Source: Phoma sp. XZ068 (Eukaryota; Ascomycota; Dothideomycetes; Pleosporales; Didymellaceae). Taken from it: DNA of 64,000 nucleotides. The stretch covers positions 1 through 64,000 of the forward strand of contig RBKR01000030.1 in the NCBI GenBank assembly GCA_004835665.1, read 5' to 3'. Of this stretch, positions 1-8,848 are shown piece after piece. The notes beneath the pieces were generated by a model. It was not told the origin of the DNA. It saw only the letters and a program-made list of their open reading frames with translations, and searched no databases. Each line of letters starts with the position of its first letter. Position 1 is the first letter of the stretch. A program made the position numbers and the translations under genes.

Positions 1-53
1 CCCTAACCCTAACCCTAACCCTAACCTAACCCTAACCCTAACCCTAACCCTAA
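1..53. repeat. Telomere, CCCTAA repeats
   Basis: Eight perfect CCCTAA hexamers with a single CCTAA pentamer at 25-29. This is the C-rich strand reading inward from a left chromosome end, as expected for the TTAGGG telomere usual in filamentous ascomycetes. The array is short, so the assembly probably stops inside the telomere. Confidence 0.97.
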
Positions 54-350
54 CCCTCTCTCTCACTCTCTCTCTCTCACTCTCTCTCTCTCCCTCACCC
101 TCACTCTCTCTCTCACCCTCACTCTCTCCCTCACCCTCACTCTCACTCTCTCTCTCACTCTCTCCCTCACCCTCACTCTCACTCTCTCTCTCACCCTCAC
201 TCTCACTCTCACTCTCACTCTCTCTCTCACTCTCTCTCTCACCCTCACTCTCACTCTCTCTCTCACTCTCTCTCTCACCCTCACTCTCACTCTCACTCTC
301 TCCCTCACCCTCACTCTCACTCTCTCTCTCTCTCTCTCTCTCCCTCACCC
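54..350. repeat. Telomere-adjacent CT/CCCTCA variant array
   Basis: A 300-bp array made almost only of CTCTCT, CTCTCA and CCCTCA words that follows the telomere without a break. The plus strand has no G and the A residues keep a roughly six-base rhythm, so it looks like a degenerated or variant telomere tract (TGAGGG and TGAGAG on the other strand). The long arginine-valine frame on the minus strand is only a translation of this array. Confidence 0.9.
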
Positions 351-1555
351 TCGGACGGGCTCCCCACCCACATCCCCTACTTGTAACTAACTAATAACTG
401 CTCTCTTTAAACACCCTACGGGCCTACTGCCTACTCTTTCTTTTCTTTTCTACCTTTTTTACTTGTTTACACCTCCTCATTTGTTTACACCTCCTCACTT
501 GTTTACACCTCCTCACTTGTTTACACCTCCTCACTTGTTTACACCTCCTCACTTGTTTACACCTCCTCACTTGTTTACACCTTTTCTTTGTATCTATACT
601 CGCCTCTGCTTGTATTTCTTTCCGTGTTTTTTACCCCTACTTAAACTTATTTGTACTTCTTTTTATTCTGTCTTTTATCTACTTTATTACTTCTTTCCTC
701 CTTTCTTCTTATCTCTTTTTCCTTATAACTATAAAACCCTAACCCCGCTCTTCTTTTCCTACTACTTTTTGACAATACTTTGCACTTTCTTTCTTTTGTA
801 TCTCTAAATCTATTCTAATCTGAATCTCTTTTCTACTTATTCTACTTATTCTTCTTTTCTTTCTTACTCTTACTATTGTCTCTACCCTCACCCTTTTCTT
901 AACTAACCTTTTTTCTTTCTCTTTTACCTCTGTCCTAATTCTCCCTCTATCTTTTTCATTTCAATCTTTCCTCTCTTTTCTTTACTACTTTCTTTATCTT
1001 CTTTCTTTCACCTCCTTTAAAACACTCTCTTCTATCCTCTTTTGCTACTTTAACCCCTGCTTATTCTTGTCAACTTTCTTTTGAAACCATTAATCCCCCT
1101 TCTTGCTTTGTTTCTACCTTGCCTTCTCTCTATTAAACACGTTTTGTAACTCTTTAACTTTTTCATCTTCCCTTGATTTTTTTTTTATAACTACTAAACT
1201 ACTTGTTTCTTCTGTTTGCCTGTGTATTTCTATTTCTTTTCTTATTCCTCTTTACTTCTTTCCTATAACTTTACCTCTTTTCTTTGTTATTATTTATTTC
1301 TCAACACTTACTTGCTAACTCTTCTTTGAAACTCTCTTTATCTTTGAAAAAAATCTTTCAAATCCTTTCTACTGTGTTCTCTAATCCTTTTTTCTTCTCT
1401 TTACTGATTTCTCTAAACTACTAAACTGCTTATTTTTTCTTTTTACCTTTAACGTTTCTTTTCAATTTTACGCCCTCTTACCCACCCGCTTTCTTTGATC
1501 TTTTAACTTCAACTCTCTTCTTTACTCCCTTTCCTCTGCTTATCTTTTCTCTCTT
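351..1555. other. Pyrimidine-rich, G-poor subtelomeric DNA
   Basis: About 1.2 kb in which the plus strand is overwhelmingly C and T with very few G residues. No supported gene is present; the short frames here are phenylalanine, leucine and serine runs with no domain. It contains the 18-bp tandem array at 463-582. The strand asymmetry continues that of the telomere. Confidence 0.7.
463..582. repeat. 18-bp tandem repeat
   Basis: About 6.7 near-perfect copies of the 18-bp unit TTGTTTACACCTCCTCAC. Only the first copy differs visibly, by one base (CAT for CAC). The homogeneity suggests recent unequal exchange or slippage. Confidence 0.95.
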
Positions 1556-1678
1556 CTCGAACTTTCCTTGAACTTGACTTTTCTTGAACTTCTTGAACTT
1601 CTTGAACTTTTGAACTTTTCAACTTTTGAACTGCTGAACTTTTGAGCTGCTGAACTTTTGAACTTTCCTTGAATTCAA
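1556..1678. repeat. TGAACTT short tandem array
   Basis: An array of 9 to 12-bp units built on TTGAACTT and CTGCTGAACTT, roughly a dozen copies. It sits at the boundary between the G-poor DNA and the GC-richer subtelomeric block. Confidence 0.85.
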
Positions 1679-1769
1679 CGGTTTGCGCTTGCGGACTGCC
1701 GAAACGGATAACGGCTAACGGGATCCGGGTTTCGGCCTCCGCGTTTGCTTCTGTCCTGTTGTCTACTTT

Positions 1770-1816
1770 CCCCAAATACGGATAACCCTAACCCTGACTT
1801 GCGTCCGGCCCTGAAC
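1770..1816. repeat. Interstitial telomere-like block 1
   Basis: The block has CCCCAAATACGGATAACC, a second CCCTAACC word, then CTGACTTGCGTCCGGCC. The same composite (upstream CCAAATAC, telomere-like hexamers, downstream TGACTTGCGTCC) recurs at 2950, 3661 and 3838, so these are copies of one subtelomeric module rather than chance hexamers. Confidence 0.75.
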
Positions 1817-2321
1817 CCAACTTCACGCTGTAAACACCTTGCCGGCTCTCCGCTCACCCTCTACCTTCTACTTCTCTTCTTGCCCTCCCTGACGCCTTGA
1901 TGATGTGATCCCTGCTGTCTGCTACTGACCGCAAACCTCCTCGGCTTGCGGGGCCTTGTAACTGCGTCCTACCCTCTACCTGCGTCCTACCCTCAGCTAC
2001 CGGTTGCCGCTCTTTTCTTCTTTACTTCGCTCTTTCCTACCCTTGCTGCGCTCTTGAACCGCTCTACGTTACGCTCTTTGCGCCTCCGGGGCCTTTCTAC
2101 GGGCTCCTGCCACTCGGACGGGTATCTGCTGCACCCTCTTTTACATGTCACTATCGCACGGGTTACGGGGGCCTCTTCACGGGTTGCGGACCTCTCGGTA
2201 ATACCTCACCACGACTTCGTCGCCTGCCTCTTCTCTTTTCTCAACCGCGGCGCTTCTTGTGCCTCCCCACGGGCCTTCCGCCCACCCCTTCTACTTCACC
2301 GCTGCGCTCGGCTTCTCTGTG

Positions 2322-3056
2322 ACACCTGACGGGCCCATCGCCCGCCCTCTTCTGCCTTCTCCTCAACGACTCTCTTCTCCCTTCTTGCCTCCCTCACCCT
2401 CGGCTCGTGATACCTTATCACGGCCCCACCCACCTCCCCTCTTTCTCCTTCATCCTCTACCGCCCCGCCCGCCTGCTTTGTGACACCTGACGGGCCCACC
2501 GCCCACCCCTACATTCTTACATCTTCACACTCGCTAACGGGTCTTCGCCCTGCTCTTCTGTCTTGAACGGGGCCCACCGCAATCCCCTTTCTCTCTAACC
2601 CTTCTCCTCGCACTCCTTAACACTTCTTAGCCCTCTAATCACCTACGGGTCTTCGCCTTGTTTTTCTGCCCTGACGGGGCCCACCGCCAACCCCTCTTCG
2701 TCCCTCTGATACCTCTCTACGGGCCTACCGCCCGCCCTTTTGTCTCTACCCCCTCTGATACCTTGCCACGGGCCCACCGCCCACCCCCCCTTCTCTCTCT
2801 TACCCTCGCATTACCGGTCTCTTCACCGGTTCGGGGGCATCTTCGCGGGTTGCGGCTGTTTCCTGCCTGTTGCCTGTCTTTCTACGCGTTCGGGGGCACC
2901 TCCACGGGCTACGGGTCTCTCTACGGGCCTCTGTTCCTTTGTCGGCTTGCCCCAAATACCGGTAACCCTAACCCTAACCTGCATCCGCTCCTCCAACCAA
3001 CTCTGCACCTGCCTCTTCGCTCTCGTGTGACACCTGGCGGGCCCACTGTCCACCCT
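2322..3056. repeat. Degenerate GC-rich subtelomeric minisatellite
   Basis: At least seven scattered copies of a module around TGACGGGCCCACCGCCCACC, at about 2326, 2487, 2570, 2671, 2710, 2767 and 3032, often preceded by GTGACACC. Spacing is irregular (40-265 bp). Proline-rich frames across this block are translations of the repeat and are not called as genes. Confidence 0.7.
2950..3000. repeat. Interstitial telomere-like block 2
   Basis: CCCCAAATACCGGTAACC is followed by two more telomere hexamers and a C-rich tail. This is the copy of the dispersed module with the longest uninterrupted telomere-like stretch. Confidence 0.75.
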
Positions 3057-3344
3057 TCTCTCACGCACTACGGCATCTACGGGCTTGGGAATGCCTTTCT
3101 GGCTGCGGCACCACAATCGGGTTTGCCAAACTTCCCCTAGCTTCTGTTCTATCTTGTGACAATCCTCTCTAAACGCCCAAAACACCTTTTTACATGTTGT
3201 CCCCATCCCGATCCATCTGCCTAAACCCCCTGGTGACCTTTTCAAATGCCTCCTCTCCGCATCTTACTTTTCCCAAATTTTCGCTGTCTTGATCCTGCGC
3301 TTTCTTTTCAATACAAACGGGTGCTTTGGGTTGGGGACTCACTT

Positions 3345-3610
3345 GGTTTCGGGTGCTCTGCCTGGATTGTGGGCTCTTCTTGGGTTGCGCGCTCTTTCTT
3401 GGCTGTTGGTTTTTCTTAAATAATCGGCTCTTACTAATTTGGCGTCACTGATGTGGACTCACTTGGTTGGGCGGGGGACCACTTTCGGGCCACTTGGGCT
3501 GGTGGGACTACTTTCGGACCACTTGGGGTGGCGCGCTACTTGGGGAACCACGTGGGGAACTACTTGGGGAACCACTTGGGGAACCACTCGGGTTGGTGGG
3601 CACCTCTTGC
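3345..3610. repeat. G-rich array with 12-bp ACTTGGGGAACC tandem
   Basis: G-rich DNA of repeated CACTTGG, GGGACT and TTTCGG words ending in a 12-bp tandem (ACTTGGGGAACC and close variants, 4 to 5 copies at 3537-3592). The repeated GGGG runs could form G-quadruplexes. The short tryptophan- and glycine-rich frames here are repeat translations. Confidence 0.8.
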
Positions 3611-3660
3611 TGGCTGCTGTGTTCTTTTACAATGCTGTATGCTGTTGCCCGCTTGACCAA

Positions 3661-3918
3661 ACCACGTATAACCCTATCTCAATCTTGACTTGCGTCCTGG
3701 CCTGACTGCAAGCTCTAACACCTCCTCTTGTCTCTACTGCCCTCTCTGCTCACACTCTCTGCGCTCGTATGCGCGTTGTCTGCGCTCCCTACACACTCAG
3801 CTTCTTTGTCTGTCTTGTTGATAATCTGCGTGCCGTAAACACCGGTAACCCCACCCTGACTTGCGTCCGGGCCCAACCGAAACTCCACTACCCCAACTTG
3901 CGTCCCGGCCCGAACCAA
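3661..3918. repeat. Interstitial telomere-like blocks 3 and 4
   Basis: Two more copies of the dispersed module, at 3661-3705 (ACCACGTATAACCCTATC, then TTGACTTGCGTCC) and 3838-3918 (CACCGGTAACCCCACC, then TGACTTGCGTCC twice). The telomere hexamers are more degenerate than in the copies nearer the end. The block ends about 55 bp before the helicase stop codon. Confidence 0.65.
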
Positions 3919-3973
3919 ACTCTGCTGCACAGCGAATCGCGAACGGAAAATCTTTCATTTGCTACTACTGCGC

Positions 3974-6900
3974 CTACTCAGCCAACAGCCGTGTAATCCA
4001 ACAAAACTCCTTTACCAAGTTGTTGCTCTCCACGTTGTCCAGCGGCTGCTTCTTCCCTAAATATTCGATTAACATCCTACCCGGTCCTGCATCGTCCACC
4101 CCAAACTCCGCTAATCGGGCCTGCCATCGGGCGTTTGCCTCCGTGTAACCGAATACTATGCCTGTTAATCCTGCGCTCAACACCCCGCTGTATTGACAAG
4201 TCCCTCCCCCTACCCTTCGATACTTCCCTTTCTCGTTCGGCTCCCAGCTGTTGCAAATTTCCTGCGGTACGCCACCACACGGGAAGCAACCTGAAAACAT
4301 GTGGAACCGAACCTGGTCGTCTATCTTCTGTACCATCTCCTTCGCTGTTTTGCTTTCTGCCCTCCAACACTGCCGTATGTCGTGTCCGCTCTGTGGATCG
4401 CCTGCTCCCTCGCAAATCCCGCAGCGATTCGCCCACCACGCCAACTGCCTGCGCACCCACTCTACGTCGGCAAACTCCTGCTGTCGATGCTCAGTCAACG
4501 TCTGCCACGGCCCCCGGCGCGCCTGCTCCTGCTGTTGAAACACCCGCCGCATCTCTTCCCGCTCCGCTTCGACGACGTCCATTTCTTCTCCATCGTTACT
4601 GTTGTCGTCTGTCTCGCTCTCTTCTTCTGTTTCTTCTTCAACCACCTCCTCCAACTGCCCATCTATCCCTCGGCACACGTCGCACATCTCCTCGTTGTCC
4701 TCCTCTCTACACCCTGCTCGATCCTTCCTCCCATCCAAATACCCGTCCAACACCTCCCTCCTGCAGCTAGCCGCCCCGCTCTCACCACCTTCAACATACT
4801 CCCTCACCAACTGCCGCTCGGCTTCTGTCTCGTTGTCTTCGGTGCGTTGTTTCCCATCCTGAACGATCAAAACCGCCTCGCTTCGCAACCCGTCCCGGCC
4901 TGCCCTGCCGCTCTCCTGTGCGTAATCCAACATGGTGAACGGCCAATCGATGTGAATGATGCACCGTACATCCGGTATGTCCACGCCCATTCCCAACGCG
5001 CTCGTTGCCACGATCACGCGCTGCTTGCCTGCCATGAAGTCCGCTAACATGCTCGCCTTGCCCACGGCATCCGCGTGATACGCGTGACAATCTAATTGCT
5101 CTGCCAACGCCTTCACCTTCGGCTTCGAATTGCCGTACACGATGAGCTTGCCTGTCCTGTACTTCCGCATTTTCTGCCACACTGTCTTGATGACCATCGA
5201 CTCGACGTCCTTCTTCTTCACGGACCGGCTGATCTTGATGGTCTGATACGCCACGTTCGTCCTTGTGGTCGGTTGTCTGAACATCTTGACCTGCCCTCGC
5301 TGGTAATGCATCCGTCGATACAGCTCGTCTTCTTCGGTCGGCGGCAACGTTGCTGTCAACAGCACCATCTGCGTCTCGGCTGCTGCCAGCCTGCCGAGCT
5401 GTTGCATCTGCTTGCGGAATGTGTATCGACGGTTCAACACAATGTGACACTCGTCGATCACGATACGGTCCAGCTGCCGCGTCGCTCGCAGCCGGTTCAA
5501 AAATGTCGCGAACGCTTCTCCCACGGCCGACTCGGGCGTTACGAACACGATGGCTGCTGCGTCGGGCGGGCAGCGACTCTCCCACTCGGCGCACGATATC
5601 CCCAGCTCCTTGCACCGCCGCATCATGTCTCCACGCAGCGAAACCAACGGCACGACGACGACCGTCGTTCCACCTTGCTCTGCCCACCCCGGCAACATAA
5701 ACAACATGCTCTTGCCTGCGCCAGTCGGCATCACGGCCACGACGGGGCTCTCGCCGGCAATGATCGCCTCGATGGCCTCCTTCTGCACGCCTCTGAACTT
5801 TGCTTTCTTGCCCTTCATTCGCTGGAGTTGCGCTGCCGGGTCCATCTTCCTCAGCCGCTCCAGCCTCTCTATCCTTGCCTCGTCCGCCTCGCTCTCGAAC
5901 GGCGCCTTCTTCCGCTTCTTGACGTCTGCCACTGCGTCTACGGCGGACTGGAAACCCAAAAACCGGTGCCAATCGGTGCTCGAGTTGCGGAACAACTGCC
6001 GCCTGTCTGCTGTGACGCCTGCCATCTCCATGATCCCGCGCGCGTATACCATGCCGGCTACGTGCGCGCTGTGGCCGGCCTGCTCGTCCTGGATGGTGGC
6101 GAGCATATTCTCCTCGTTCCACTCCTCGTTCTCCTCTGCCTCCTCTGCTCGAAATGCCGACGATGGCCGCAAAAACCTCCGGCTGATGCCGATGGCAATC
6201 TCACGGTATGCTGCAATCGTCAACTCTTGCTTTAAACCTACTCTGCTTTCACGCTTCAATATTTCCCGAAATCGGTCGCTTGTCCACTTCCGTCCGCTGG
6301 GGTCGGCTGGCCACATGTGCGATGATATCGCCTCCTTCTCCCACACCATCGCCTCCAACCGCTGCTGGAACGGCAACACCAACCACATGTAATACACCAC
6401 CAGCTCGCCCACCTCGCGCGGCAAGTACCGGTGGATGATCTTGACATCGCCGCTCACGGCATACCCTTTGTGATACCGCGTAACGAACGCGACCATGCCG
6501 TCCTCGATGAAAATGTTTCGGTGGCCCCCCTTGATGGTGTTGCTGTGTCGAACGCTGCCCAGCTCTGGCCACCTTGCGGGTTGCCCTTCTGCCATGTGCA
6601 CCAACGCGGCCAGCTTCTCTCGAAACGCAATCACTCGATCCATGTACCGCTCCACCTCTTTCCGGTCGATGCCTGAACGGCTTCCTGGCTTGATGAACCT
6701 TTCCCTGACGTTGGCGTCCTGCCCCGCGCGCTCAAACAACCACTTCTCCCCATCTACGGGCATGCGCGTGCGGTGGTCTTTCAAAAAGTTCCACCCTGGC
6801 CGCTCATCGGTCGGGTTGTCGCGCAGCTGCTCCCACGGGATCTGGGGCACTTGGCCTGCTGTCTGCTTGCCGCAAAACAGCAACTCCTCCACCAGTAGCC

Positions 6901-8635
6901 GCTTAGCCTCCGCCTGCATACCGTGCACCATCCCGCGGAACTGGGCCATGGTGAAGTGCAAGTTCTTGTACAGCAGCTCATCCTTCCCCATCCACTCGAC
7001 GTGGCCACGCGACGTGGTGTTGTAGTGCACCTTCAGCCCGTACGTGCGTAAGTCGAGCATCCACTGCATCGGGCTGTGGCTGCCTCGCACCATGAAGCTG
7101 TCCATCATCTGCTGCACAAACTCCAAGCAGCCTTTTGGTCGACGCGGGCTGGGGGGACTGCTGCCGCTGTCGCTCCCCCCGTACGCGCTGTCGTCGTCGA
7201 ACACCTCCTCTTCAAACGGCTCGGACAGCTCCAGTGCGTGCTGCACGACCATGAAACGGGTGATTTTGATCACGGACGACAAGATCGGCGGGTACAGCTC
7301 GGGGCCCTTCCAACCGTCCTCCTTGACGCCAAGCACAGCCAACGCGCACACCAGCGCGCAGTCGTACTCCTTGCGGCGGATGGTCTGTTTGAGCAGCGCC
7401 ATGCAAAAGTCCAAGCACGCTTTTTCGACCGGCCCCAGCTTCGCGTGCTCGGGCTCATTGTCGCGTTCGGACGGGTCCTGCTCGTCGTCCAGCTCATCGA
7501 TCATCATCTCGTCCTCCTCGTCCTCCCCGTCCTCGTTCTGGTCCTCGTCGGCTACCCCCATCTCTACCCCACCTACGTCTCTCTCTGCCTGCTCGATCAA
7601 TGCCTCCCACGCCTCGCGCTGCTGCTGTGTGAAGCGGTACTTGGGGCTCTTCCAACGGTGCTCCCTCTGCGTCCGTGCAAAAAACATCAGTATCTGCTTC
7701 CACGGGCGTGATCGCTCTTTGATCGACTTGTCGTCCATGTACGCCTGCAGCGGCGTGTACCTGGTCTGATGCTTCTCTGTCCGGATCGCCTCCATACGCA
7801 CGAATATGCCCGTCCGTTCGATGACCGACGCCTGGCTCACGCGGGCCAGTCCGTCCATGGCGTTCCAAATTGCAGCCTCGACGGGTTCCTCGTCCTTCTC
7901 CGGGTCTATGTTGGGCTCCTCAATGCTCGCCAGCAATTCGGGACGATCCAGTTTGTTCAAGTACGGCAGCCACCCAGTCCGCTCCAGCCATGGGGCCGCC
8001 TCGTCCTTCTCCCCGTCTTCGATCGTTGTCTTCGCCCGGTCCTCGACGTTGGCCCACGTCTTGGCCATCTCCTCGCCCACGCGCGCCCACGCCGCCTCGC
8101 CCTCTGTGGGGACGGGTTGCGGACCGCTGTCTGGGTTGTGACGCACCTCGAAGTACTGTGATCCGTGCCGGCTGCCGAAAAGTCGCTGGCAGTGTACGCG
8201 CTTGCAGCCGTCTTCCATCTGGGCTTGCAACGCCCCTGCCCGAGTTCGGCTGGGGCGTCCTTGCCTTTTTCCCAGCGACCAGCCGTTGTGGTCTTTGCGC
8301 CAGTGCTTTTTGATCGAGTCGATGGTTCTTGCAATGTGCCGGCATTTTTCGGGCTCAAGTTGGCACAGCAAGCCGTCGTCGTATACTGGCAGCTGGGGGA
8401 TGGGCTGCACGTTGTTGTCTGGTACCGTCCACTCGCTGGGGTACTGTAGCAAGCCCGCCCACTGACGGACGGCATCCCCTACAGCTCTAACGTTTTTTGG
8501 CGGCCTCTTGTGTTGCTTCTGCAAGTGGCTCTCGATCTGGTCCGGCCATACTGCGTACCGGCACTCCTTGCACACTGCTACCTGGTACTCAGCCAAGTGC
8601 TCAAAGTACTGATGCTCAACGGTGGCTTCTGACAT
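3974..8635 (-). CDS. Telomere-linked RecQ-type DNA helicase with OrsD-like N-terminus
   Basis: A 1553-residue intronless frame transcribed toward the telomere. N-terminal zinc-finger-like motif C22-x2-C25-x11-H37-x4-H42 lies in an OrsD/DUF3505-like region, followed by a long middle section with acidic tracts. The helicase core has Walker A MPTGAGKS at 969-976, IDECH with D1061, LLTATLPP as motif III, and QESGRAGR with Q1240 and arginine fingers R1244 and R1247. The strand-separation part is followed by a CDVC pair near 1316 and a Cys/His cluster near 1405-1421. The DECH box and GRAGR are typical of the RecQ family. Such genes occur as last genes at many fungal telomeres, where roles in telomere maintenance or recombination have been suggested. 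The frame is open for 69 codons further upstream but the only ATG is at 8635, so I start there. No frameshift or RIP damage is seen. Family is sure; function in this fungus is inferred. Confidence 0.93.
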   Translation of the reverse strand: MSEATVEHQYFEHLAEYQVAVCKECRYAVWPDQIESHLQKQHKRPPKNVRAVGDAVRQWAGLLQYPSEWTVPDNNVQPIPQLPVYDDGLLCQLEPEKCRHIARTIDSIKKHWRKDHNGWSLGKRQGRPSRTRAGALQAQMEDGCKRVHCQRLFGSRHGSQYFEVRHNPDSGPQPVPTEGEAAWARVGEEMAKTWANVEDRAKTTIEDGEKDEAAPWLERTGWLPYLNKLDRPELLASIEEPNIDPEKDEEPVEAAIWNAMDGLARVSQASVIERTGIFVRMEAIRTEKHQTRYTPLQAYMDDKSIKERSRPWKQILMFFARTQREHRWKSPKYRFTQQQREAWEALIEQAERDVGGVEMGVADEDQNEDGEDEEDEMMIDELDDEQDPSERDNEPEHAKLGPVEKACLDFCMALLKQTIRRKEYDCALVCALAVLGVKEDGWKGPELYPPILSSVIKITRFMVVQHALELSEPFEEEVFDDDSAYGGSDSGSSPPSPRRPKGCLEFVQQMMDSFMVRGSHSPMQWMLDLRTYGLKVHYNTTSRGHVEWMGKDELLYKNLHFTMAQFRGMVHGMQAEAKRLLVEELLFCGKQTAGQVPQIPWEQLRDNPTDERPGWNFLKDHRTRMPVDGEKWLFERAGQDANVRERFIKPGSRSGIDRKEVERYMDRVIAFREKLAALVHMAEGQPARWPELGSVRHSNTIKGGHRNIFIEDGMVAFVTRYHKGYAVSGDVKIIHRYLPREVGELVVYYMWLVLPFQQRLEAMVWEKEAISSHMWPADPSGRKWTSDRFREILKRESRVGLKQELTIAAYREIAIGISRRFLRPSSAFRAEEAEENEEWNEENMLATIQDEQAGHSAHVAGMVYARGIMEMAGVTADRRQLFRNSSTDWHRFLGFQSAVDAVADVKKRKKAPFESEADEARIERLERLRKMDPAAQLQRMKGKKAKFRGVQKEAIEAIIAGESPVVAVMPTGAGKSMLFMLPGWAEQGGTTVVVVPLVSLRGDMMRRCKELGISCAEWESRCPPDAAAIVFVTPESAVGEAFATFLNRLRATRQLDRIVIDECHIVLNRRYTFRKQMQQLGRLAAAETQMVLLTATLPPTEEDELYRRMHYQRGQVKMFRQPTTRTNVAYQTIKISRSVKKKDVESMVIKTVWQKMRKYRTGKLIVYGNSKPKVKALAEQLDCHAYHADAVGKASMLADFMAGKQRVIVATSALGMGVDIPDVRCIIHIDWPFTMLDYAQESGRAGRDGLRSEAVLIVQDGKQRTEDNETEAERQLVREYVEGGESGAASCRREVLDGYLDGRKDRAGCREEDNEEMCDVCRGIDGQLEEVVEEETEEESETDDNSNDGEEMDVVEAEREEMRRVFQQQEQARRGPWQTLTEHRQQEFADVEWVRRQLAWWANRCGICEGAGDPQSGHDIRQCWRAESKTAKEMVQKIDDQVRFHMFSGCFPCGGVPQEICNSWEPNEKGKYRRVGGGTCQYSGVLSAGLTGIVFGYTEANARWQARLAEFGVDDAGPGRMLIEYLGKKQPLDNVESNNLVKEFCWITRLLAE

Positions 8636-8848
8636 GTTAGCGGTCCTCTGCGAGCCTCTGTGTGTGTTTTTTTTCCTTGAGGCGACTGCTCTTATCTCTG
8701 AATTATGTTGAGTTTCGCACCCCAGCTTGTGCGCCCGCTCATGTTGTACGGGCTGATCTCCGTTCGGTCCGTTACCCTGGTCAGGGGCTGAACCCAACGA
8801 ACATCCTTCTTCTTCCGCCGTATCTCCTACATCAACAAACAAACAGTT
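8636..8848. promoter_or_regulatory. Shared divergent promoter region
   Basis: The 213 bp between the start codons of the helicase and the divergent 597-residue protein must carry the 5' leaders and promoters of both genes. A pyrimidine-rich tract with eight T lies near 8670. I see no clear TATA box. Co-regulation of the two genes is an inference from the head-to-head layout only. Confidence 0.55.

Noticed and set aside
63..320. Long minus-strand frame of alternating arginine, valine and glutamate
   Set aside because: It is a translation of the CT-rich telomere-adjacent array; no natural protein character.
463..582. Possible CRISPR-like array
   Set aside because: The units are contiguous with no unique spacers, and the organism is a fungus; it is a simple tandem repeat.
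463..807. Plus-strand frame beginning with repeated FTPPHL units
   Set aside because: It comes from the 18-bp tandem repeat followed by pyrimidine-rich DNA; no domain and no sign of expression.
2658..3140. Proline-rich plus-strand frames in the subtelomeric block
   Set aside because: They translate the degenerate GC-rich repeat and overlap each other in several frames.
4791..6235. Several long frames on both strands inside the helicase gene
   Set aside because: They are shadows of a GC-rich coding region; the helicase frame alone carries all ordered motifs.
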